Positions 13,494-24,960 of a stretch of DNA of 64,000 nucleotides are shown one piece after another. Source of the stretch: Mallotus nudiflorus (taxonomy: Eukaryota > Streptophyta > Magnoliopsida > Malpighiales > Euphorbiaceae). Every line of letters begins with the position of its first letter. Within the stretch, counting starts at the first letter, position 1. The stretch lies in assembly GCA_947683625.1 (NCBI GenBank), contig CANTUR010000840.1:405529-469528 (forward strand). Direction: 5' to 3'. The notes beneath the pieces were generated by a model. It ran no database searches. It saw only the letters and a list, made by a program, of their open reading frames with translations, and was not told the origin of the DNA. A program made the translations under genes and the position numbers.

Positions 13494-15597
13494 AAAATAA
13501 AATAAGACCAAACATTCTCTCCATTTCTCGAGTATAATTGAACTTCTCCCACCCGCCTCTTCTTTTATATAATGGAAAATAGGAAACAATAAATAATTCA
13601 GAAGCAGCTAGTGTACTTGTAAGATTAAATCATAATTATTTCCAAACTATAGTTTTTGTACTTTATGGCTCACATATTACTTTTGCAAAATTGCAATGCT
13701 AATGATCATTCATGAAATGCTGAATTTGCCTAATCCACCTAAAAAATTCCAATCATAATTAATTATTAACCTTAACCTTAAGCTTAATTGGTTGTTGATA
13801 CATTGTTATCAATTACTGATAAAGTATTTGAAGAGAAAAAAAAAGTAATAATATTTAATGTTATTTATGAATAATAATTATTGAAAGGTTGTACCAACTA
13901 TGAAAGGGCCTATCTATGATTAAATATGAAGACTAACTTGGTATGTTCATAATGTACTTGTGGTGTTGATTCAACCACAAATTCACCCAACATGAGGCAA
14001 TAATTTAGAGTACAATTATTAGATAGTTTCATATAGTGATCCTGTCCAATGATATATACATATATATAATATTTTTAAAATAGGAAAAATTCTTAATCAA
14101 AGTATTTTCTCTTTATAGTCGCCTTTTGTAAAATTATGTGGTTACTATTTCTACCATGTCGACTACATTTTTAGTCTAATCGATTAATTTTTAAAATTAA
14201 TTAAATTTTAATTAATTTACTTTTATCTATACAACATCATAAATATAATTAATTTTTTTAATAATTAATTTAACATAATTATATATAATATAATTTAAAT
14301 ATGAAACAGTATAAACATTACCTATTAATTGATCATCCAATTTGGTGGCCTAGGTATTTGGAGGTTAACGTTGCTTAGGATTGTAATAAGTAGATCTTTA
14401 ACAAACAATGTGTGGGACTGGGTAGTAGCAATTCGTTGAGAAAGTTAAGGCAATGATAACTCTACAAATTAATTTGTTAATGATAATGTTCGTTACAGTT
14501 AACTACAGAAGAGAAGCAACTGCAGGCTGCAAATAAATATATATATATATATCATCATATCATCTTAATAAAGGTATCCCACTTTGGTGAGACCAATATT
14601 TATCTAAAATGAATGAAAATTTTAATGTTGAGAATTACTCTTTGTGGTGATTTAACAGTCATTTTTTTAAAAAAATATATTTCTAAATATAAAGTTTAAA
14701 TTATGTTATTATCGATTTGTTAAATTAATTTTTACTTAATTTAAAATTAAAAACTATTTTCATTTTGACAATTCAATAGTATGTAGGTTTATTTATCTTC
14801 TTATTAATAAAATTAATATTAAAAATATTTGCATTCGAGTCTTTTTACCTATCATTCATCACTATTAGTAAAAAATTTTTGCTCTTTAGGAAAATAATTA
14901 TTCTATTAAAATAAATAATTTTAGATTTTGTCTAAATAAAACAATATTTCTACTGTGCATATTCATTTATATATTTACTTTAGGCATCATGACAAGACCT
15001 AGCTTATCTAATCAATAAGCTAGCAGATCAGAAAAGCCTCCTTTTAACTTTAGCATGAAAGCAAAAGAATTTTTCCCCCACGACTTAGTTGAAGTGGCAA
15101 AGGGTAATGGGTTTAAGTTTTTACTGCTCCTAAATATAGAAATATTTGAATTATTTACTTTGAGCCCATATAACAAAATTAACTCCATTTTAAAATGTTG
15201 AATTCCATTTTCTTCTCCCCATTTTCTTGAAAAAAAAAAAGAAAGTAAAAAAATTTTTAAGAAGAAGAAGAAGCAGAACAGAAGCATTTGAGCTTATGCA
15301 TTAGCTGGAGGTACATCAAAACACAATTTGACAATGATAGTGATGAATGACTGCTCACCATTTTGATGGGTGACATGTCTGAGTCCATATGACCATTAAT
15401 TATGATATTTCATACATTGTTTTATCCATTGATATGAAACTCTAACCACTTCCATTCCAAAACATATAGACACAGCCACAAAGAATTGCATTTTTGACCA
15501 AAGATCAAATTGACCCTGTACCTTTAAGTTAACATTCAACTTTAAATTAACATTTAACTTTAATTTTTTTTTCTAATTGAAATTTTTTCTTTTAAAA
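13491..15597. other. Gene-free AT-rich DNA
   Basis: No supported gene. A 91-codon minus-strand frame at 15012-15287 is built on an AAG/poly-A tract and has no recognisable domain. A short (TA)n run lies near 14537. Confidence 0.55.
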
Positions 15598-16315
15598 TTA
15601 GATCATATTAAATCTTACTTTAAAATATTTTTATAATTAAATTCTATAAATCAAAATTTTAATGTTAATAGTTAACTAAGGAAATATTATTTAGACAAAT
15701 AAATAAAATTGATAATATTTTTAAAAGAATATATATAACCTAATTATGAAGTTCTAAAATTATTTAAGCCTACATACTTTGCAAACTTTTCTTAACATTT
15801 ACTTAAAATATTTTAAAATATTAAAATTTTGTAAAATTTTACAATTAAATGATAACAATTCAAAAAAAATTCATCAATTTTAACCATTAATTTAAATTAT
15901 TTTTTTTTGTTTTTCAAACATTAAATTAAATTAATAAATAAAATTTTATTATTAAACTATTAAAATTACAATTATGAATAAAATTGATGAAGTTTTAATA
16001 TGCATATTATTTGATTCTAAAGTTCTTAAAATTTTTAATTCCAATTTTTTTTATAAATTTTAAAAAATTCAAAAAAAGCCAAAAGAATTTTAAATTTTTT
16101 TTCTAAAAATTATTATATAAGCTTAAGAAATTTAAAAATTCATAATTAGGTGATATATAATTTTTAAAAAAATTCACCAACCTTATTTATTAGTCTAAAT
16201 AATATTTTGTTTGTTAAAATTAAAATTTTGTTTGACTTATAAGACTTAATTGTAAAATATTTTTAAAATAAGATCCAATCTAACTTATAAGACTTAATTG
16301 TGAACAACCGGTTCC
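15598..16315. repeat. Long imperfect inverted repeat (fold-back, MITE-like)
   Basis: The stretch from about 15598 to 15790 matches the reverse complement of about 16315-16110. Shared blocks include ATATTATTTAGAC.AATAAATAA and CACCTAATTATGAA-like sequence (ACCTAATTATGAAG on the left). The middle is AT-rich and non-coding. Long arms with no coding centre fit a non-autonomous DNA transposon such as a Mutator-like MITE, but no target duplication could be fixed. Edges are approximate. Confidence 0.45.
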
Positions 16316-17503
16316 AAACATACAAATTCAAAAGGCACATACAAATGATATTATGCATAGATGAAATTTTAAAGTTAGAGATGTCATATTGATACCAAGG
16401 TCGCTTGAGCATATTCAGAAGATGAGTTACATCCTTAGAGAGAGGTTAATATTGAAGAATTTCATTATTCAATTTTGTCAAATCTTTGATGTCTTTTTTT
16501 GTTTCCATTAGCTTGATTATAATCATATAGTAATTTTACCACCCATTTATACTCTGCAACATCATTAATTACATATAATATTTCTTGCCATAAAACAATG
16601 CTATTCGTAGATAATGATCCATATGTCAGTTTGTTAGCATGTAAAGCATTTACCTTAATGATAATACATCTATCTAGGCCCTAACTTGATTTTGCTCGAA
16701 ACTAGCTCTAACCCATCGGGGGAACAGGTTCCAGGTCGGTTCTTTCTCGTTCAGAACTGTGAATTGCTGGTTCCAAATCGGTAATTCCAATCCTGAACTG
16801 CTAAATAAAAAAAAATTACTTTATCATTTGGGTGGAGGGAGGGTGCCAACGAATAGCTCCTCTCCCCACTTATACTTTGCAACATCATTAATTACATATA
16901 ATATTTCCTTCTATACAACAATACTATCCGTAGATAATGATCAATGTGCCCTTCCTTCAGCATGTAAAGCATTCACCTCCATGATAATACATATAACAAG
17001 GTCCGGCCAATGGCTAAATTGGCCCAATTAAGGTCTTAAATTGGCCCAATTAAACCTAGGCCTGAAATTAATAAAATTTGAAATTGGGCTGAACCAACCT
17101 TAACCCATATCCAGAACCGTGAACGGTCAGTTCTGGTTCTGAACATACAAATGATATTATGCATAGATGAAATTTTAAAGTTAGAGATGTTATGTTGATA
17201 CTAAGGTCGCTTGAGCATATTCAAAAGATGAGTTATATCCTTAGGGAGAGGTTAATATTGGAGGATTTCATGATTTAATTTTGTCAAATCTTTGATGTCT
17301 TTTTTGTATCCATAGGCTTCATTATAATCATATAGTAACTTTACCATTCACTTATACTCCGTAACATCATTAATTATATATAATATTTCTTTCCATATAA
17401 CAATACTATCCGTAGATAATAATCCATGTGCCCTTCCTTTAGCATGTAAAGCATTCACCTCAATGACAATGCATCTAACTCAATTTGCCAGGGTGATGGG
17501 TGC

Positions 17504-17508
<5 letters not shown>
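16308..17508. repeat. Tandemly duplicated block of unknown family, two long copies and one partial
   Basis: A ~330-bp unit starting AAATGATATTATGCATAGATG occurs at about 16342-16675 and again at about 17145-17481. Its second half recurs at about 16865-17001. The copies are separated by sequence with repeated GGTTC/GAACC words (16720-16800, 17095-17145) and by GGTGCCAAC(A/G)AATA at the block ends (16838, 17499). Such GAACC-rich sequence is common near the ends of plant hAT elements, and a decayed hAT start follows at 17952. On the minus strand each unit carries a partly open frame that I do not recognise. Confidence 0.55.

Positions 17509-17560
<52 letters not shown>
17509..17560. repeat. (AT)n microsatellite
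   Basis: About 25 AT units, running directly into the left arm of the hairpin that follows. Confidence 0.95.
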
Positions 17561-17561
<1 letters not shown>

Positions 17562-17680
17562 CATATTTTTACAATACTTGCTCATTAAGGAATATTATAT
17601 TGATATAGAATCTCTAAGAATAAGCCTCAATAAGTAATATTCCTTAATGAGCAAGTATTGTAAAGATATGCAATATATAT
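17552..17680. repeat. Near-perfect hairpin, 46-bp arms and 37-bp loop
   Basis: Positions 17552-17597 pair with 17635-17680 with one mismatch (A versus G in the TTTTTAC / GTAAAGA part). The loop is 17598-17634. The hairpin sits just upstream of a TATA box and the hAT-like ORF. It may be a small palindromic transposon, a terminal structure of the hAT element or a source of small RNA. The sequence alone does not decide. Confidence 0.8.
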
Positions 17681-17692
17681 ACATAGACAGTG

Positions 17693-17700
17693 TATAAATA
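17693..17700 (+). promoter_or_regulatory. TATA box upstream of the hAT-like ORF
   Basis: TATAAATA followed by GGGTTGAGGG, about 250 bp before the ATG at 17952 with a CT-rich leader between. It is the likely original transposase promoter. Activity is not implied. Confidence 0.45.
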
Positions 17701-17951
17701 GGGTTGAGGGGGAGTCATTTTTCCTCACAATAAATTTTCACTCTATATTCTCTTAATACTCTCTCGAAATAGTCATTCAAATATTCATTATTTATTATTT
17801 ATTCTATTATTATCTAATATATTATTTATTCAATTATAATCTCAATATTTTCTAATTCTCTTAATTTATTTATTTTTATTAATTTCACTCTCAATTTTTT
17901 ATTCACTTCTTAAATTTTTTTATTCAATTCTCAATTTTTTTTGTTATCACA

Positions 17952-18335
17952 ATGACAAGTGGAAGTGGAAGATCAAGATCACAATATTTTGGTGAATCGC
18001 AACCAAGTATTTGTGATTTAGATTATATGATGGATAATTTGCAAGATAATTTTCCAACACAAAAAAGTCAAGAAGTTTGTGTGGAAGAATTTGTAACAAA
18101 TATTCCACAATAAGGTGAAGAAGAAAAAATTCAATCACAATAAGATATTTTCAAAGTTCATTTTAAGCAGCAAAAAAATATGGATGACAATTTTAATGTA
18201 ATTTGTAATTATTCTGGCCAAAATTACAAATTTAAAAGTGAAGGTGACTATGATATATTTAGAGGGTATTTAATGAATAAGTATCCAACACAAATTAGTG
18301 TTAAACAAAGACAAATATATTTTCTTAGAATTTAA
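17952..18335 (+). pseudogene. hAT transposase N-terminus with a ruined BED zinc finger
   Basis: One frame runs from ATG 17952 to TAA 18333, broken by TAA at 18111 and again about ten codons later. The second part reads like the BED zinc finger that starts plant hAT transposases: HF...V.CNY.GQ.YK, then a spaced pair of histidine positions. Only the first ligand (ICNY) survives. The second Cys is Ser (NYSGQ), and both His positions read Tyr (GYLMNKYP). Nothing downstream encodes the dimerisation or catalytic parts, so the element is truncated. It is not functional. The family call is by pattern and could be checked by a profile search. Confidence 0.6.
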
Positions 18336-18613
18336 TTTGATCACAAACAATTTCACAAATTTAAAAAATTAAATTTTAAATAAAATTTTTAAAATTTTTA
18401 TTTAAACCAAACATATTACACTTGATTTTGCAAATAAATTTCAGAAAACTTATTGCAATCCATTTATGTCAAATACTTAACTTGTAAAGATGTCGAATAA
18501 ATTCATAATACTTGGAAGTTTGTGGAAATTCTACTTATAAATAATTAAATTTGGTTTGATTTAATTTAAACAATTCATTTCTAATAATATCAAACCAAAT
18601 GAGATTTACATTT

Positions 18614-19622
18614 TATAGCACCCAATTTTTTACAGCAAATAAATATAATCATAAATTGTTTTTTTCATGAAAATTAAAAGCACATTTTAATAAAAATAAA
18701 AATAAAAATATAATAAAAATATTAAAATAAAATTTCACTCAAATCATAAAATCTTTTATCCTTTTTTTAATCACGTAAACAAAATTCCTTTGATGAATCA
18801 AAAATTAGATTTTTAACAAATATATTTTACATTGTAAAAATATAAGATGTAATATTTTACACACAGAAGAAATTATTTATTTCATAGTAAAGGCATTTTA
18901 ATCCTACACATATAGGACATAAGCATCTCAACTAAGGGATAATATTTAGAAATTTAACTATCTTGACATATATTCTTACTTGCATCAACTGTACATACGA
19001 GAAATATTGTAAGAGGATTTTTTTTTTTACTTAAATTGAGTTTATATTGAATCAATTTTAAACGGAACGGCGATGGAGGCAATCGGGGAAGGAGTTCGCT
19101 CGGAGGTAGTTTTGTAATTTTTCAAAATTTGATTTTTTTGACTTATTATATGTATATATATATACTTTACACTATATAATAAAACAATATTAAATTACAC
19201 ACATTAAATATACACCACACACTTAATATTTAATATTTTAAATTTTAATAATAAATAAAAATAATTAAATAATAATAAAATAAATAAACAATTAATAAAA
19301 TATTAGGCTAATATTAATTAAACCCTAATTAGATAAATAAGTACACATATATACGGTGTTTAGTATTTTAAAAATATGTATAAGTTCATGTAAGTCCGTA
19401 AATATATTTAAAATAATTAATAGTAAATTATTTACGTGAAAATTTCTCTAAAAATAAAAGTCTCGAAAAAATTTTACGTAAAACACTTAAAATAATAATA
19501 AAAAATTAAAATTCAATTTAAATTAAATAAAAGCTTATGAAATATCAATATTATATAATAGAATTATTAACACTGCATATCCCGATACAGTATAAAAATA
19601 TTTAAAAATACGAAATATTACA
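18614..19622 (-). mobile_element. Possible solo LTR (gypsy-like, minus strand)
   Basis: Read on the minus strand the block begins TGTAATATTTCGTATTTT at 19622 and ends ATTGGGTGCTATA at about 18614. These resemble the TGTAA(C/T)A..CGTATTTT start and GGGTGTTACA end of many plant gypsy LTRs. The interior is AT-rich and non-coding. No matching target duplication was found (GTGTG on one side only), so the call is weak. Confidence 0.3.
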
Positions 19623-21165
19623 GTGTGATCCTATCAAAGAGTCCTAAAGTGAACCCACATGTCCCACTTTTGTAGGATGATAAAATTTTAAAAAATTGAC
19701 ACATCATAATTTATGTTGGCACCACATCATCGTCAACCACCGAAAAATGATGTTAGGTACTTTTGTGAGACCAAAATCAAATGTTGGAAAGTTTTAAATA
19801 ACTAATTAAATGTTGGGTATTATAATTTGATTAGTTGATAAAGTTAGGTATTATAGGTGTAATTAACCCTACATCTAATGGATATATTTATAATATATAA
19901 TATATGTATTTTTTTTAACACATGATTCTTTACTATTTTGAAGTTTGATTACAATGAATATCATAAGGGAAAAAAAATTTTTAAGTGTGTATTTTTCCAT
20001 ACACACTGGGCACTTTAATTAAGAGAATTCAAATTTCTTACCAATTGGATCAATAGACATTAATATGTACCACTTTTTTATTGTTAAAGTATAAAATATC
20101 CAAAATAAATCTCATGCATCTAACAGTTAAAATACTTTGTGTATGGGTAAATTTTTTAATAATAATAATAATAAAAAAATTTGACTTTTAAAAATATACA
20201 AATAATTATTAAATATTGATCTCATAGATGCATATTTTTAGAAAATTGTAAAGTATTTTCTCATATTTAATACATCACTCGTTCCATTCCGTTTCATTCC
20301 AATTATCTTTTAAGAAAATAGAATTCGTTCCACTCTAAATGATGTTTTTAGATTACAATAAAAAAATAATTTTTTTTTTCAATTTTATCCATATCTTGGT
20401 TTTAAAATAAGTTTTCCATTGGAATAATTGTAATTTATACTAACTTTTAGTTTTTCTAAAAAAGAGGGTTATATAATCATTTACATCTATAATTATGTTT
20501 ATTAAATATAATTCTTAATTTTTGTAATACTACTTTAAACGACAATTTAAATGACATATTGATTTAAAAGATTTTAACCTAATGGGAACCCAAATGCGAA
20601 AACATTGCCACATAAAACATCTTCATTTAGCAGGATCTTTTACTATTTATTTTTCATATTCCTTTTAAGTTGAAGGATTAAATGGGAGTTTTGTTTTTCA
20701 AAAATGGATTTAATTCGGACTTAAAAACCAGAAATAGTAAATACAATGAATGAAATAAATATGGTCTTGCAATAGTAAGTGGATATATATGGACGACAGG
20801 TCAAACACTTCACAACCTAGGAATAACTATCTCTGTTGCTCTTAACTATAGAAGGAAGCATCAGGCTTCAGGTTTTGTTTGTATATGAAATATTTTGAAA
20901 CTCAATTGCACCAAGAAACGAGAAGTGTTCATTAATGATAGAAGCACAAAACTCTGAACACATGGCGTATCAATGGCAACAAATCGCAGCAGGCAATTGA
21001 GTGTACAAGAGAAATCCATGTGATGGGAAGATGACTTTTGATTTAATTTAGGCTCAGCCCTTTTCATGTGACCATTTCAGTATTCCTTTTTTCTTCTCAT
21101 ATATGGCCTGTGATTTACTTCAATATATATAATATACTTTCTTTGGCCCCCCCATAAAAAACCCT
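19623..21165. other. Gene-free DNA upstream of the EPF1-like gene
   Basis: AT-rich with no supported ORF. The last few hundred bases form the EPF1-like promoter. The part near 19630-19870 has the look of a small transposon remnant but no boundary could be proven. Confidence 0.45.
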
Positions 21166-21173
21166 TATAAATA
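21166..21173 (+). promoter_or_regulatory. TATA box of the EPF1-like gene
   Basis: TATAAATA preceded by CCCT, 104 bp upstream of the start codon. Initiation about 30 bp downstream would leave a 5' UTR of about 75 nt. Confidence 0.65.
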
Positions 21174-21276
21174 AATACTTTTGCTTCTACTTCCTATATT
21201 TATTTTCACCATTTTTTTTTGTCAACTTTCTTCTGTTCCTGTTGTCGACAACAATTGGGTATCAAGCTTCAAAGCC

Positions 21277-22036
21277 ATGAAATATTCAGTCTACATTTTA
21301 GCATTAGTTTTGGCTGCTGTTACTCTTCTCATTCCACCACCCTCTACACTTGCTAGAAACAGCCAATGGCCTCACTCACGTATGTCTCCCATATTAGTTT
21401 TCATGATTTATTTATTTATTCCCTTATGTTAACATCAATTAAACAAATTAATATAACCAATAGAAAATAAATATTGTTTGCTGGATGTGGTAATTAATGA
21501 ATTCTTTTCTTTGCATTTTATATAATATAAAGTGTGTGAAATTTTTAATTTTTTTTTTTTTAAGGAAATGTAAGCTTTTATTGGTCTTATATCGAAAATA
21601 GGTAAAAAATCTCACAATTTCACGAGTTGCACAAATTCATTTTTTTTTTCCCACATAACAAGTACAACACTAGCATAAAATTTTTAGATACATATCTTTA
21701 ATGTAATGGTTACGTTCTACAGATGAAGTCGACCATAATCATGGGCAGGAGGAGTCATCTGCATGGCCGAGAATAAGGGATGACCATAGCACTATCAGGA
21801 AACCAGCTTATTATGGTAATGGAGATAGGAAGGAAATGATGGAGGAAAGAAATGCACACCCACTTCAAATAGCTGGGTCAAGATTACCAGACTGTACTCA
21901 TGCTTGTGGCTCATGTTCACCTTGTAAGTTAGTAATAGTTGGTTCATTATGTGCTTCACTTGATAAGGCAGCAGCAGAGACATGTCCTGTTTCATATAGG
22001 TGCATGTGTAAAAACAAGTCCTATCCTGTTCCTTGA
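21277..22036 (+). CDS. EPF1: EPF1-like secreted stomatal patterning peptide precursor, two exons, 138 aa
   Basis: EPF peptides are secreted cysteine-rich signals. In Arabidopsis EPF1 limits stomatal spacing through ERECTA-family receptors and TMM, and I infer the same here. Exon 1 is 21277-21379 and exon 2 is 21723-22036, with a GT-AG intron in phase 1. Residues 1 to about 26 are a signal peptide with a hydrophobic core (YILALVLAAVTLLI) and a likely cut after STLA. A spacer follows, then the mature domain from GSRLPDCTHACGSCSPCK to the C-terminal KSYPVP. Eight cysteines are present, as in EPF1/EPF2. The GSRLPDC start and KSYPVP end favour EPF1 over EPF2. The loop between cysteines five and six (CASLDKAAAETC) seems slightly longer than in EPF1 as I remember it. 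An upstream in-frame extension has no ATG, so 21277 is the start. EPFL7 is the main alternative. Confidence 0.88.
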
Positions 22037-23499
22037 ACCGTATAGACTGTTTCTTTTGGACCATGTGTAATTGTATATTGAATGCTTAATATTTTCCATT
22101 GTTAATAATTAGGGTGATCTTGGCTTCTTGTGTTTAACAACTTTTAATTATTTTTAGGATTTTGCTGTCTTTGTTTTTTAGCTTTGTCTCTAGTCTCTCT
22201 TGTAAAGTGTAATTGAACGTATGTCATAGTTTAAGCAGGAAAGTTCATAGAGCATCTGTCCTCTAATTCTTAAAACACAGTTATAAATTGCAGAGGCTGG
22301 ATGGAATTCGAAGGGGAAAAAAAACATTTGTTTGGGGTTCAGCTGGACTCAAAATTCTAAAAAGACATGAAAATTAGTTTTTTTTTTTTAAATGATTAAA
22401 GATGTCAAATAAATTAAATATTGATTGAATAAATCGGGATTGTCTTTCATTTTTTTTTTAAAATTACATGAATATTAATTTTATAAATTGAGAATGACCA
22501 GATTTAAAACTTAAATTTTGATTTTTTTTAGAGGGAAAAGATGAATTTTTCATTAATTTAAATTAAAAATATATCTTAATGAAGATATAATATAAATAAA
22601 ATTACAATAAAAAAATATTAAATAAAACCTCACAGCATACTTTATAAAATTGTCCTGATTTTGTGAAGGAAAGTATCATTCTCTTGACTCAATATGTGTG
22701 TGTTTTGTATATTTTGTACAATTAAAAAAAAAATTCACTTAAATTATGAAATTATTTGTCAATTTTTTTTTAATTGTGCCGATAAAGCTATATTTTGATA
22801 AAGCTATATTTTGATTTGCAGCTTTAAAATATGTTTGATAATTTATATGTTTCACTCCATGATATTGATCAGCTATAAATAGATTCGTTTATTTTCAGTA
22901 GAATCCAATTATAGAATCCATCAACAAAATTTCATAATTGAGAGAAATATAAATCTATAAAAAAATATATAATTATAAAATTTTCATAAAGAGTATTAAG
23001 AACACCATGAAAGAAAATTTAAAAATTGCAAAAAAAAAAAAGCAAACATTTTACAGATTCGTATTTATTGGATACAAAGCAACAAAAGAATGAAAAAAAC
23101 TAAAAACGAAAAACGAATTTTTTTTATAAAAAAAATCTAAAGAAAAAATAAGAAAACACATCTAAAATTTTTTAAACTTTAAAATAACTAAATTGAAAAG
23201 AAATGACAATTATACTAAACAAACCTTATAAATATGCGAATTTAAAATATTTTGATTCTCTCTTTTTTTCTTTGTTTTCTCTACTTTTGTTGTTGTAATG
23301 TACTCTCTTGTGTTACTTAGTTCTAGGAAGGGATTTTTTTTTAATCTTCTAGTCGCAATAAAAAGTTTCCCCCCTTATTTATGAATTAATAAAAATCAAA
23401 TTTGATAAAAAAAATGTTGGTTTATTTTATATATTTGGTTTATGGAGAATTGATCAAGGTAAATGAATTTTTTAATTGAAATACAAGTAAAAAAAGAAA
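22037..23499. other. Gene-free AT-rich DNA after the EPF1-like gene
   Basis: The first ~200 bp is probably the 3' UTR. The rest is AT-rich with many poly-A/T tracts. No gene seen. Confidence 0.55.
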
Positions 23500-24730
23500 G
23501 GGAAAAATATGTAAATAATATATAGATCTTGTAGTTTTACTTTTTTTTTTTATAAACAGATGTTTGAACTGCTAAAAAAATTTTAAAATGATTTTTCTAA
23601 TAGATTTTATAGGTTAAAGTGAATATATGTTTCATTTTAAATAGTAAATTGACTTAAATGTTATTTTTGTTATATTAGAGTTCATTTTTTTAAAAAAGTA
23701 ATTGTTTTTCTTCCATTCTATATTAAATTTGAAAGAGAAAATATATTGAATGTTATTAAAATACAATAAAGTAAAAAATAAAAATTGAACCATTATTAAA
23801 GAAAATAAAAATATTTAATATTTTTCAAATTTATTTGAAATGGTGAAAAGAAAATGTAATTAAATGAAATAAAAATTTACTATGGTGAAAAGAAAATGTA
23901 ATTAAATGAAATAAAAATTTACTTATTATAATTATAAAATAATTGTCAATTAATTAAAAATTAAATTTGACTAAGATTATGAAATAAAAAATAAATTCAA
24001 CCACTATAAAAGTAAAATAAAAATAAAATTTTTAACTGAATTCAATTGTAAAAATATTAATAAAAAATTTACAACAAAGAGAAATATAAATTTTATAAAA
24101 AGTATTAAAAAATCTATAAAAGAAAATTTTAAATTTGCAACAACAAGAAATTAATAAATAAAAAATTTATATTTATTGGATGGAAAAAAAAAAATAAAAG
24201 AAAGCAAAAATTGAGGTAGAAACAAAATAATGAAAATCATTGTAAGTTCAATTAAGTTTTGAGATTGAAAAAAAAATCATAACAATTTTTCATTATTGAA
24301 GTTCTTTTTCGTATTCATATTCAACCATCCCAAAATTGGGTGTTTATACTATAATTTAAAACAAATTAATTTTCCAATCAATTAAAAATTAAATTTGACT
24401 GAGATTATAAAATAAAAATAAATTTAACCATTATAATTAATAAAATAAAAATAAAAAATAATTTTTCTAGTTTTGTTTGATGAATAAAAAATATTTTGTA
24501 TTTATAATAATTTTAAAAAATAGAATAAAAATAAAGTTTAATATAAAAAAATGAGTATTTAAGTCAATTTACTATTTAAAACAAGATATATAAGTATTTT
24601 AACTTACAAAATCTATTAGAGATACAATTTTAGAATTTTTTTACTAGTTCAAATGCTTGATTGTAAAAGAAATTTAAAATCAAAATAATAAAAATTAAAA
24701 AGTTCAAAAACCATTTACACATTTATTCTT
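23500..24730. repeat. Long inverted repeat (~190-bp arms) around an AT-rich centre
   Basis: About 23505-23700 matches the reverse complement of about 24728-24545. Shared blocks include AAGTCAATTTACTATTTAAA, AAAATCTATTAGA and AATTTTTTTA..AGTTCAAA. The centre is non-coding and contains a direct repeat (AATTAAAAATTAAATTTGACT at about 23953 and 24379). This looks like a non-autonomous DNA transposon with long terminal inverted repeats. No target duplication was resolved. Confidence 0.5.
23840..23923. repeat. Perfect 42-bp tandem duplication
   Basis: The 42-bp unit starting ATGGTGAAAAGAAAATG occurs twice head to tail (23840 and 23882), identical by eye, so the duplication is probably recent. Confidence 0.9.
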
Positions 24731-24860
24731 AAAAAGATTTATATTAATTGTTTTTCTCAAAAGAATACGATTTATACCGGATGTGTGTATTTCTGAAATC
24801 TAGAGAAAAAAAGATTCTATTTACCTCTCTTCATTTTTCTTCGTTAAAGGCGTTAATCAA

Positions 24861-24960
24861 CTAATTTTTTCAAGTATTAAACATTCAAACTTGGTGTATG
24901 TATATATATATAACCAATTTTTTCAAGTATTAAACATTCAAAGTTGGTATATATATATAG
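24861..24960. repeat. 53-bp tandem duplication
   Basis: Two copies of AATTTTTTCAAGTATTAAAC.. start at 24863 and 24916, differing by a few bases and by the length of the TA run between them. Confidence 0.8.

Noticed and set aside
15012..15287. 91-codon minus-strand frame with hydrophobic start
   Set aside because: The start is a translated AAG/poly-A tract and no conserved motif follows.
21181..21276. Upstream extension of the EPF1-like frame
   Set aside because: No ATG lies in it. The ATG at 21277 gives a proper signal peptide.
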